Part shown: positions 16,619 through 23,621 of the stretch, piece by piece
How the letters are laid out: the number at the start of each line of letters is the position of its first letter
How positions within the stretch are numbered: the first letter of the stretch is position 1
Assembly: GCA_016927835.1 (NCBI GenBank)
Contig: JAFGMA010000026.1
Coordinates: 1 to 38,248, forward strand
Direction: 5' to 3'
DNA from: Candidatus Zhuqueibacterota bacterium
GTDB lineage: Bacteria; Zhuqueibacterota; Zhuqueibacteria; Thermofontimicrobiales; Sulfurfontimicrobiaceae
Length of the DNA: 38,248 nucleotides
The notes under the pieces: model-generated
What the model was told of the DNA's origin: nothing
Databases searched by the model: none
The model's input: only the letters and a program-made list of their open reading frames with translations
Program-made: the position numbers and the translations under genes

Positions 16619-16942
16619 AAGCAATGTCATGCTAATGCCTACGATTTATTCATTTTGTTACAGCACGGTTATATGTGAAAGAAATTTCCAAAAACCAGTA
16701 ATCCTATGAACGCAAATTTTTAAGAATAAATTCAAATATATAACATGAAATAAAAGAAGTTAACCGACAGGGACATCTTTAATGCAAAGCAATTAAAGAT
16801 TTATACTGTTTCAAATTGGTATAGATTTTGCCTCAAATCCCGAAAACTCTGGTTATAGACTTGAATTGAAGGTTCCTGTCAATCAAGATCACTATCTACA
16901 AAATCAGGTTATAAACCTATCATATTCAGGGGGTGAAATAAG

Positions 16943-16961
16943 ATTCATGAGTTCCATGAAT
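16943..16961. promoter_or_regulatory. Second perfect 19-bp inverted repeat, operator-like
   Basis: ATTCATGAGTTCCATGAAT has perfect 7-bp arms (ATTCATG / CATGAAT) around a 5-bp spacer, the same geometry as the site at 16600-16618 but a different sequence. It lies about 310 bp before the first actin gene. Confidence 0.3.
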
Positions 16962-17274
16962 TTCCGACAATATAAGATTTTAGTTGCATAGATTTAGAGC
17001 GGATGGAAGCATGAATTGCTTAAGATAAGAATGAATCATAGTTTTCCCGCAAATTTTCATCCCTGCATTCGGATAGAGAACTAAATCAATGGAGATTCAT
17101 AAATGGAGTTTTCAGTTCTCTGACCCTATTAGGTGAAAGCACATTTGCCAATATTCTAATTCACATAAAAAATCTTTAGAAGCGATAATATTTGTCCGGG
17201 GCACATCGCCAAACGACCTTTCCTGTACAGGGCAAATATAAAACATTTATTGGGGGCCGATAGGAGGAAGATAC

Positions 17275-19398
17275 GTGTCCAATGAGGCAAACTCTGAAAA
17301 AAATCTAAGCGCAAGCGAAATCTCTCAAGATTCCATAGAATTGGTAGAGCGAATCAATCGGCTTAATGATATTGAAAAGGAAGTTGAGGAAAGAATTGAG
17401 AGCATCATCATCAAAAAAGAGCGATTCCGGGATTGGACAAAGTCGATTGCGGATAATGCAAAAATTCAGGAATTATTTTCACACTTTGATAATGACCTGG
17501 CAAAGGTATTTTTAAAGCTAAAGCACCTCAAGCGGTTACGAGAAATTCTCTCCAATTACTCCGGTCAAGCCGCACACCATAAAGAACAGCATCGTGCGAT
17601 TGCTGCTGAAATCCTTCAAGCCCTGACACATATTAATGAAAAGGCGAACCAAATCCAAAATCTTGGTGAACTTTTTTCAACAGATAAATCAGGCGATGAA
17701 GGAATTACTACAGAATCCGGTGAGAGTGAAAAATTGGATGTCGTCGTCGATGACTCTCCTGAGTCGGCATTTCGACTTGAAAAGCGCAAAGAGGCTGCAA
17801 GAAAATTCGCAGCCTATCAGACGACGACTAAAAACGTTCTTAATCAATTTATTTCTGATAAATTGAAATCGAATGACGCCGGACACAAAAAATCGTCTGA
17901 GAAAATTAGCGGGGAAACCTTTAACATATTCGGAAGAAAAGCAACATCCAGCCCTGGTGAAGATGACGCACTTTGCCCAACTGAAACCGGGGATGACTTA
18001 TCTGAAAATCAGCCAGCGATACCAGCATCCGGAGCATCTTTCGCTGGAGAAGCCGACGATGACAGCAGCCCGACTGCTTCGGGAACGGAAACCAGCTTTC
18101 GCAAAAACATTTCGCCTAAATTACCTGAGAGTCTGTTCCGCAAACAGCAATCCGACGCATCGCCTCAAGCCTCGGAGACCGAAGAATCCGAGCAAAGCCA
18201 GGATGAGGAGAATAAAAGCGAAGGCACACTGCAAAAATTTAAGAACCGTTTTATTCAAAAGAAAAAGAAATCAAAGGAGGCTGACAAAACGATGCAACAG
18301 GAAGTCAACGGAAGCAAATCAGGTGAACAATCACACAGAAGAAAAAGAAGCAAGAAATCTCAAAAAGAGAAACAGCGCTTCAAACCAAGTGCAACCGATA
18401 CTGATGTCCTGTACCTGGGCATTGATTTAGGAACATCACAAACGACAGTGGCTGCAAGCAATGCAGTATGTGAAACAGTCATGAGTGTTGTCGGACTGCC
18501 AAAAGACATCATTTCAGAAAAATTACTGAAGAAAGATAAATTGTTTGGATCAGAGGCTTTGCGGAACAAGCTTTCGCTTAATCTCTATCGACCGCTGGAA
18601 AAGGGAGTTATCAAAGATACGGACGCAGATCTGGAAGCAGCCAGGGAATTATTGAAATATGTGATTAACCTGGCAAAGCCGGAAAAGTATAAAAAAATAT
18701 TTGCGGTAATCGGTGCTCCTGCGCGTTCCAGCTTTGAGAATCAACAGGCACTGATTGATGCAGCACGAGAAGCAGTGGATGCGGTGATGCTGATCAGCGA
18801 GCCGTTCGCAGTAGCCTACGGAGAAGGCAATATATACAACTCGCTCGTCGTCGATATCGGTGCCGGCACAACCAATATTTGCTGCTTGAAGGGAACGATG
18901 CCCTCGGATAGCGATCAGGTAACGCTGCTTAAAGCCGGTGATTACATAGACAACCAATTGATCGAATCCATATCTACTAAAATTCAGGGAGCACAGCTCA
19001 CGAAAGATATTGCCAAAAAATGGAAAGAGAAATTTTCATTTACAATAGAATCTCAGCACCGCGCTGTCGTCGAAATGACAATTGAGGGCAAACCGGCAAA
19101 AGTCGATATAAGTCGAAATATTAAGGAAAGCTGTGAATCGATCATCCCCGAAATTTGTAGAGGGATGAGAAAAGCAATTTCTGCCTTTGATCCTGAATTC
19201 CAAAATGAATTGAAGCAAAACATCATTTTGGCAGGTGGCGGGAGCTTGATCCGAAACATTGATAAATCGTTGATCCAGCAATTGCGTTCGATGGGTGAGA
19301 TTCAGATTTCGCGCATCCCGAATCCTATCACAGCAGCCGCAAAAGGTGCACTCGCGCTTGCGAAAGACTTGACAGATGACTACTGGCGGGCATTTTAA
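17275..19398 (+). CDS. MamK-like bacterial actin with long coiled-coil N-terminal extension
   Basis: This is a 707-aa protein. The C-terminal domain (about 376-707) matches the MamK class of filament-forming actin ATPases: phosphate-1 motif GIDLGTSQTTV, SVVGLPKD, LISEPFAVAYG (catalytic-type E509), phosphate-2 motif VVDIGAGTTN (D527), adenosine motif ILAGGGSLIRNI, and the ending DDYWRAF that resembles YWRAL of MamK. E509 and D527 are 18 residues apart, as E143 and D161 are in magnetotactic MamK. The residue after GAGTT is Asn534, where the neighbouring paralogue and MamK have Asp. The N-terminal extension (1-375) contains predicted coiled coil (about 15-130), an acidic Ser/Pro-rich linker, and a strongly basic Lys/Arg block just before the actin fold. 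A GTG start is supported by AGGAGG seven nt upstream. MamK family members are usually about 350 aa, so this is a fusion or extended form. Confidence 0.85.
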   Translation: MSNEANSEKNLSASEISQDSIELVERINRLNDIEKEVEERIESIIIKKERFRDWTKSIADNAKIQELFSHFDNDLAKVFLKLKHLKRLREILSNYSGQAAHHKEQHRAIAAEILQALTHINEKANQIQNLGELFSTDKSGDEGITTESGESEKLDVVVDDSPESAFRLEKRKEAARKFAAYQTTTKNVLNQFISDKLKSNDAGHKKSSEKISGETFNIFGRKATSSPGEDDALCPTETGDDLSENQPAIPASGASFAGEADDDSSPTASGTETSFRKNISPKLPESLFRKQQSDASPQASETEESEQSQDEENKSEGTLQKFKNRFIQKKKKSKEADKTMQQEVNGSKSGEQSHRRKRSKKSQKEKQRFKPSATDTDVLYLGIDLGTSQTTVAASNAVCETVMSVVGLPKDIISEKLLKKDKLFGSEALRNKLSLNLYRPLEKGVIKDTDADLEAARELLKYVINLAKPEKYKKIFAVIGAPARSSFENQQALIDAAREAVDAVMLISEPFAVAYGEGNIYNSLVVDIGAGTTNICCLKGTMPSDSDQVTLLKAGDYIDNQLIESISTKIQGAQLTKDIAKKWKEKFSFTIESQHRAVVEMTIEGKPAKVDISRNIKESCESIIPEICRGMRKAISAFDPEFQNELKQNIILAGGGSLIRNIDKSLIQQLRSMGEIQISRIPNPITAAAKGALALAKDLTDDYWRAF
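18273..18294 (+). promoter_or_regulatory. Internal Shine-Dalgarno and in-frame ATG in the extended actin gene
   Basis: AAAGGAGG at 18273-18280 is followed after 11 nt by ATG at 18292, which is in frame as codon 340. Initiation here would give a 368-aa protein starting MQQEVNG, close to the normal length of a stand-alone MamK-type actin. The spacing is slightly long. Lys-Glu codons in the linker could make such a box by chance. Confidence 0.4.
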
Positions 19399-19520
19399 AG
19401 AAAGCGCTTTTTAATTCCAATTTATGAATTTAATACAAAGTAAGTGTTAAATTTACTATTTATAAAATAATTACTTAAGTGGTACAAATGCAAAAAAATG
19501 CTTAAGGAGGACTTCAAAAT

Positions 19521-20558
19521 ATGGCAGAGGAAATCGAAAACACGACTAAAAGCGCAGACAATGATGTTTTGTATCTCGGAATCGATCTTGGTACATCAGA
19601 AACTGCTATATCTGCTAGTAATAGCATCAGTGCCAGACGGTTGAGCGTTGTCGGGTGGCCCAAAGATTTAATCTCCCAGAAGCTCTTGAAAAAGGATGTG
19701 CTATTTGGTCAAGAGGCATTGCGGCATAAACTGGCATTAAACATTTATCGCCCGCTAGAAAAAGGTGTTATCAGAGATACGGATGGCGACCTGGAAGCTG
19801 CACGCGAATTGGTCAAACACGTGATTGGCTTAGCCAAACCCAAAAAATATAAAAAAGTCTATGCGGTTATTGGTGCGCCTGCCCGTTCGACATTCGCCAA
19901 TCAACAAGCGATAATTGACGCTGCAAGGGAAGTTGTCGATGCCGTTATGATCGTAAGTGAACCGTTTTCGGTAGCCTACGGAGAGGGCAAAATTTCAAAT
20001 TCGCTGGTGATCGATGTCGGAGCGGGCACGACTGATATCTGCTGTCTGAAAGGCACGATGCCGGAAGACGAAGACCAGGTAACGATCCTGAAGGCGGGTG
20101 ATTACATTGATAACGCGCTGATGGATTCTTTGAAAACCAAAATCCAGGGCGCGCAGTTGACAAAAGATATGGCGAAAAAATGGAAAGAAGAATATTCATT
20201 TGTTCTCGAACCTGAGAAACCCGCTGTTATCGAACTCACTATCGAAGGCAAACCCGTTCGCGTCGATATCACAAAAAATATAAAAGAAAGTTGTGAATCG
20301 ATCGTTCCCGAAATTGTTGCCTGTGTGAAAACGATCATCGCATCATTCGATCCCGAATTCCAGCCGGAACTCAAACAGAATATCATCCTGGCTGGAGGCG
20401 GCAGTTCTATACGCAACATTGATAAGATGTTCACCAGAGAACTCCGATCCCTGGGTGCCGTTCAGGTACACCGCGTGGAAGAGCCATTCATGGCAGGATC
20501 CAAAGGTGCGCTTAGTCTGGCAAGAGATTTGACAGACGATTATTGGAGAGCGCTGTAG
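19521..20558 (+). CDS. MamK-like bacterial actin, short form
   Basis: This 345-aa actin-like ATPase has the normal MamK length. The motifs are GIDLGTSETAI (phosphate 1), SVVGWPKDLI, VSEPFSVAYG with E147, VIDVGAGTTDICCLKG with D165 and D172 (phosphate 2), ILAGGGSSIRNI (adenosine) and the C-terminal DDYWRAL. The catalytic-type E147 and D165 keep the 18-residue spacing of magnetosome MamK. It aligns without visible gaps to the C-terminal about 330 residues of the preceding protein, with roughly two thirds of positions identical by eye, so the pair is a tandem duplication. AAGGAGG lies 10 nt before the ATG. It is followed by a strong hairpin. MamK proteins polymerise into cytoplasmic filaments; here no magnetosome genes are present, so the cargo or structure organised is unknown. 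Confidence 0.88.
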   Translation: MAEEIENTTKSADNDVLYLGIDLGTSETAISASNSISARRLSVVGWPKDLISQKLLKKDVLFGQEALRHKLALNIYRPLEKGVIRDTDGDLEAARELVKHVIGLAKPKKYKKVYAVIGAPARSTFANQQAIIDAAREVVDAVMIVSEPFSVAYGEGKISNSLVIDVGAGTTDICCLKGTMPEDEDQVTILKAGDYIDNALMDSLKTKIQGAQLTKDMAKKWKEEYSFVLEPEKPAVIELTIEGKPVRVDITKNIKESCESIVPEIVACVKTIIASFDPEFQPELKQNIILAGGGSSIRNIDKMFTRELRSLGAVQVHRVEEPFMAGSKGALSLARDLTDDYWRAL

Positions 20559-21153
20559 ACCAGAACCGGATGCACCTGAGCCCCTTGCTCAGGTGCTTAA
20601 TATTCCAATGCATTCGCCTGGAGATTCGAATTCCATGATTGTCTAACGTCAGTTATCAATACTATCGAACCGACGGTAATCATCAAAAGCTGCTCAGGCA
20701 AATTTTATATCGCTTTAAGGAACAAAATAATAGTAATCTAATCGCAATACCGCTGAGCCGGAATCTCATGGCTCATTCAGGAAGCTGGATTAAATACCTC
20801 AATAAACTATAATAGCTGTCTCGAAGAAAATTGAGGCTTCGCGAAGTTAAAAGCAGTTCACTTTATCCCGGATCCCCACAGGGATTTCGGTGTAAATGGT
20901 AGGCGAAATATGTAGTTCAGGCAGATCTCGTCACTTTAAGCGTATCAAGCCAAAGCGTAGCAGTTTTTTAAATCATTTGTGGTGAAGGACATGCGTTTAT
21001 TCCGATTTATCAGCCAGGCACAAACCATGTGCAAATAAGAAATGCAGCCGGCAACGCCAGGGATTGCATCAATCAAAGTATCGCGGATTTATCGGAAAAG
21101 CAATATAATTAACAGGCAAATCTATAAAATGTCTGGATGGAGAGAATACACTG
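20559..21153. other. Intergenic region inside the actin/roadblock block
   Basis: This 595-bp gap begins with the hairpin at 20572-20596 and then shows no credible gene. GGAGAG precedes the next start at 21154. The region presumably carries the promoter of the roadblock/GTPase operon. I looked for a cyclic-di-GMP riboswitch and a tRNA and could support neither. Confidence 0.5.
20572..20600 (+). terminator. Hairpin terminator after the second actin gene
   Basis: GCACCTGAGC (20572-20581) and GCTCAGGTGC (20587-20596) form a perfect 10-bp stem with a 5-nt loop, 14 bp after the stop codon. Only a short T-rich tail (TTAATATT) follows, so termination may be partial. Confidence 0.65.
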
Positions 21154-21999
21154 ATGATTGTAACAGGAAACCTTAAAGATTTTAATCTAACTGAGATCAT
21201 AAAAATGAGTTGCATGGACATCCGAACGTCTCAAATAACGATTAATACAAGCTCAGGTGAAGGGATAATCTTTTTTTCAGAAGGCAATCCTTATCATGCT
21301 CAATTAGGTGATAAAATTGGAGAAGACGCCATTCATTGCTTGCTAGATGAAACAGAAAAAAATGGTGGATTTTTTCGTGTAGAACCGGATGTCACTTTGC
21401 CTCAACGTACTATTTCTCACAGTTGGGAAGATGTACTTGAAAATAGAGGAATGAAGCAATCCGAAGAGCCTCCAGAGCCAAGTTCCTCAAATAGTAAGGA
21501 GGAGAGTCCTATGCTCATAGGCAGAAAAGAAGCCATAACAAAAGTGCTGAAAAGTTTCCAGGAAAAGAATAATTTCAAAGCCCCCAAACGACCGCTGCAT
21601 CAACCTGACACGGATGAAGACCATCTGAAGCCGCTGGGCAGGGGTGAATCGCTTGTTAAAATATTAAATAATTTAAAAGCACGCGAAAAAGAAATTGAAG
21701 GCGCAGCCATCGTCAGCACCGAAGGATTTATCATTGCTTCGGCGCTGCCGGAGGAAATGGAAGAAGAGCACGTAGCCGCGATATCGGCTGTAGTCCTTTC
21801 GATGGGTGAACGCATTACTGATGAACTGGTGCGCGGAACGTTGGAACAGGTTTACGTCCGTGCGGACAACGGATTTGTATTTTTGACCCACGCGGGTCAG
21901 GACGCCTTGCTGATAATTATCACAAATCCTAATATCAAGCTGGGGATGATTTTTCTCGATGCGAAAAAAACGATATCCGAGCTAGTAGATTATCTTTAA
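21154..21999 (+). CDS. DUF4388 (PATAN)-roadblock/LC7 fusion protein
   Basis: In this 281-aa protein, residues 1-100 fit a DUF4388/PATAN domain (GNLKDFNLTEIIKM, then GIIFFSEGNPYHAQLG and GEDAIHCLL). That domain is frequent in bacterial polarity and motility regulators. Residues about 165-281 form a roadblock/LC7 domain (IEGAAIVSTEGFIIAS, then MGERITDEL, ALLIIITNPNIKLGMIFLDA). Such domains dimerise and bind or regulate small GTPases, as MglB does for MglA. A Ser/Glu-rich linker joins the two. It is the first gene of a five-gene run that includes the GTPase at 23003. A strong internal Shine-Dalgarno and in-frame ATG (codon 120) sit in the linker. The start is supported by GGAGAG about 9 nt upstream of the ATG. 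Confidence 0.82.
   Translation: MIVTGNLKDFNLTEIIKMSCMDIRTSQITINTSSGEGIIFFSEGNPYHAQLGDKIGEDAIHCLLDETEKNGGFFRVEPDVTLPQRTISHSWEDVLENRGMKQSEEPPEPSSSNSKEESPMLIGRKEAITKVLKSFQEKNNFKAPKRPLHQPDTDEDHLKPLGRGESLVKILNNLKAREKEIEGAAIVSTEGFIIASALPEEMEEEHVAAISAVVLSMGERITDELVRGTLEQVYVRADNGFVFLTHAGQDALLIIITNPNIKLGMIFLDAKKTISELVDYL
21496..21513 (+). promoter_or_regulatory. Internal Shine-Dalgarno and in-frame ATG before the roadblock domain
   Basis: AAGGAGG at 21496-21502 stands 8 nt before ATG 21511, which is codon 120 of the surrounding gene. Starting here would make a 162-aa protein (MLIGRKEAI...) containing the roadblock domain without DUF4388, comparable in size to the stand-alone roadblock proteins downstream. 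The box and spacing are as good as those of the annotated starts in this operon. Confidence 0.5.
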
Positions 22000-22024
22000 A
22001 AGCTTGCCCCATAGTTCCGCTGAA

Positions 22025-22049
22025 ATGGTGGTGCGCCTGGCACCATCAT
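22025..22049 (+). other. Intercistronic hairpin
   Basis: ATGGTGGTGC (22025-22034) pairs with GCACCATCAT (22040-22049) through 10 pairs, one of them G-U, around a 5-nt loop. There is no T-run after it, so it may act as an RNA stabiliser or weak attenuator between the first two roadblock genes rather than a terminator. Stem and loop sizes equal those of the hairpin at 20572-20596. Confidence 0.45.
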
Positions 22050-22109
22050 GATACAAAAAGCGAACTCATTCAACAACACATTTTTTCAGTTAACTTGGAG
22101 GTGTTAAAA

Positions 22110-22472
22110 ATGGGAACAGGTGCAAAGGATCCCCGAAGAATTTTAAATTTATTGCTGCAGCTTCCTGGTGTATCATCTGTGGCAATCGTAGGGCGAGATG
22201 GATTCGTGATCGATAGTGTTTCTGGAGATGAAGTCGATCTTGATGCCCTGGGAGCAGTCATTTCAACTGGCTTCAGTTCTAAAGAGGTGATGGGAACTGA
22301 ATTGAATCTCGGCTTTCTAACGCATGCCATCATGGAATACGATGTCGGGAAAATTTTGACAGCATCGTGTGGTGAACATATTTTGGCAGTCGTCACCGAA
22401 CCCGGTGCGATTATCGGGCATATACGTCATAACATCAAAAAACACATTATCGAACTCGGGAAGTTGATTTAG
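22110..22472 (+). CDS. Roadblock/LC7 domain protein
   Basis: This 120-aa protein is almost entirely one roadblock/LC7 domain: an N-terminal helix (PRRILNLLLQL), first strand pair PGVSSVAIVGRDGFVIDS, a central helix (ALGAVISTGFSSKEVMG), and a later strand EHILAVVTEPGAIIGHIRH with a final helix. MglB and related roadblock proteins of this size form dimers that act on a Ras-like GTPase. I set the start at 22110 because GGAGG at 22097-22101 lies 8 nt before this ATG; the upstream TTG at 22095 overlaps the box itself. It lies in the same operon as the GTPase gene but is more divergent than the two roadblock proteins that flank the GTPase. Confidence 0.82.
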   Translation: MGTGAKDPRRILNLLLQLPGVSSVAIVGRDGFVIDSVSGDEVDLDALGAVISTGFSSKEVMGTELNLGFLTHAIMEYDVGKILTASCGEHILAVVTEPGAIIGHIRHNIKKHIIELGKLI

Positions 22473-22542
22473 CTTTTAAATCTGTTAATGCTTAGGTGTA
22501 TCTATCTTTGAGTTATACAACCCGCAATGGAGGTTTTTTTTA

Positions 22543-22992
22543 ATGCCCAGAGAAATTAATGATGTGCTAGATGAGGTTTTACAGAACGCACCCGGTGTTA
22601 TAGGAGCTATACTAATCGATGTTGACGGTATCCCAATTTGCATTAGCGGACGTTTCGAGCTTCCCGCCGAAGAATTGGGCGCTTTGCTTGCGGCTTGTTT
22701 CACGTCGTACGCGCAAGTAGGTGCTGATTTGGGGCAAGAGCTCTCTACTGTGATGACTGAATATAAAAATTTAAAATTATATCAGGTGGGAATGCCTCGA
22801 GGCGGGCTAATCATCATTGCCGATAAAAACGCATATCTGGGGATGATCCGATTGGAAGCCAAACGTGCCATTAGAGAATTAACCGACTTAATGAGTGTCT
22901 CGGAAAAATCACGCGAAGAATTAATGACAAGACATAAATTCAGGGCGCCAAGCGAAGATGAAGTAAAGGACCTTATTTCAAAATTCTTGTAA
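22543..22992 (+). CDS. Roadblock/LC7 domain protein, flanks the GTPase upstream
   Basis: In this 149-aa protein, residues 1-115 form a roadblock/LC7 domain (NAPGVIGAILIDVDGIPICI, ELGALLAACFTSYAQVGADL, GGLIIIADKNAYLGMIRLEA). A charged helical tail of about 35 residues follows. It strongly resembles the protein encoded at 23622 (shared pattern PGxIGxxLxDxDGxPIxIxGR and ELGAxxAAC), so the two are paralogues placed on either side of the small GTPase. The stop is only 10 bp before the GTPase start, indicating co-transcription and probably a direct partnership. GGAGG precedes the ATG. By analogy with MglB it could be a GTPase-activating or localising partner; no activity can be proven from the sequence. 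Confidence 0.83.
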   Translation: MPREINDVLDEVLQNAPGVIGAILIDVDGIPICISGRFELPAEELGALLAACFTSYAQVGADLGQELSTVMTEYKNLKLYQVGMPRGGLIIIADKNAYLGMIRLEAKRAIRELTDLMSVSEKSREELMTRHKFRAPSEDEVKDLISKFL

Positions 22993-23002
22993 GGAGAGAA
23001 GA

Positions 23003-23596
23003 ATGAGACTGATTAATGGTCAACTCTATATAAAAATTCTTTTTTTTGGAACGGCGTTGGCTGGCAAAACCACTACATTGAATTGGGTATATCAGAACGT
23101 GATTCCGAATTCCATGAAAAAAACATCGGAAATCAAAAGCATCAATACCTCGTTCGGACAAACCATGCTTTTCGATTTTGTGCCTATCAAGATATCTGAT
23201 AATATTAATTTCAGATTTTTCACCGCAACCGGTCAGGATTATTATGCCGGTACCCGAAAATTGCTCTTTCAGGAGGTTGATGGCGTATTTTATGTCGTCG
23301 ATTCTCAAAAGGCTGAATTGGAACATAATAAAGAATTCGTCGATGAATTCTACCAGCATGTCAATACATATTTTAAAAGCTTGAAAGATATAAGCGTCGT
23401 TGTGCTTTTTAATAAACAGGATTTAGAGGATATTTATAAAGCATCCTTTCTAAAAAAAGAATTAGCACTCGATAAATTTCCTTCGTATGAGACGAGTGCT
23501 GTGACAGGGAAAAATTTGAAGCTGGCTTTCTCCAGAATGATTAAAATTTGCCTGAGGCGGGTCTCTTCGAATCAACTCTACAAAACCATTATTTGA
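23003..23596 (+). CDS. MglA-like small Ras-type GTPase
   Basis: This 197-aa cytoplasmic GTPase has the P-loop G16TALAGKTT24 (GxxxxGKT), an MglA-like LFDFVP segment after switch I, the G3 region TATGQ (T74-Q78), RKLLFQEVDGVFYVVDSQ, base-specificity motif N137KQD140, and a G5-type ETSA motif. MglA proteins likewise have Thr instead of the usual Asp at the start of G3 (TVPGQ) and the RKLI..VDGVVFVADSQ block, so membership of the MglA branch is well supported. MglA is the polarity switch of Myxococcus and is controlled by the roadblock protein MglB. Here the gene is sandwiched between two related roadblock genes and lies downstream of two actin genes. AGGAGAG is close before the ATG. Which cell structure it polarises is unknown. 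Confidence 0.86.
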   Translation: MRLINGQLYIKILFFGTALAGKTTTLNWVYQNVIPNSMKKTSEIKSINTSFGQTMLFDFVPIKISDNINFRFFTATGQDYYAGTRKLLFQEVDGVFYVVDSQKAELEHNKEFVDEFYQHVNTYFKSLKDISVVVLFNKQDLEDIYKASFLKKELALDKFPSYETSAVTGKNLKLAFSRMIKICLRRVSSNQLYKTII

Positions 23597-23621
23597 TGCA
23601 TTAACTTGAGTAGGGTACCCT

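Larger units (their letters stand above)
16427..17274. other. Long AT-rich leader region upstream of the actin cluster
   Basis: This 850-bp stretch has no convincing gene. It separates the prenyltransferase from the first actin gene and contains two perfect inverted repeats of identical geometry (7-bp arms, 5-bp spacer) at 16600-16618 and 16943-16961. An AGGAGG box just before 17275 serves the actin gene. The length suggests a regulated promoter region or an untranslated leader, but no known riboswitch fold was recognised. Confidence 0.5.

Noticed and set aside
17275-20558. Magnetosome gene island
   Set aside because: Only MamK-type actins are present. None of the mamA, B, E, M, O, P or Q type genes is in the window, so magnetosome formation is not supported.
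20600-20680. tRNA-like GATTCGAA T-arm
   Set aside because: No matching acceptor, D or anticodon arms could be built around it.
20860-21110. Cyclic-di-GMP or other riboswitch before the roadblock operon
   Set aside because: Fragments resembling GCAAACC-type words occur, but the conserved pairing and the full core are missing.
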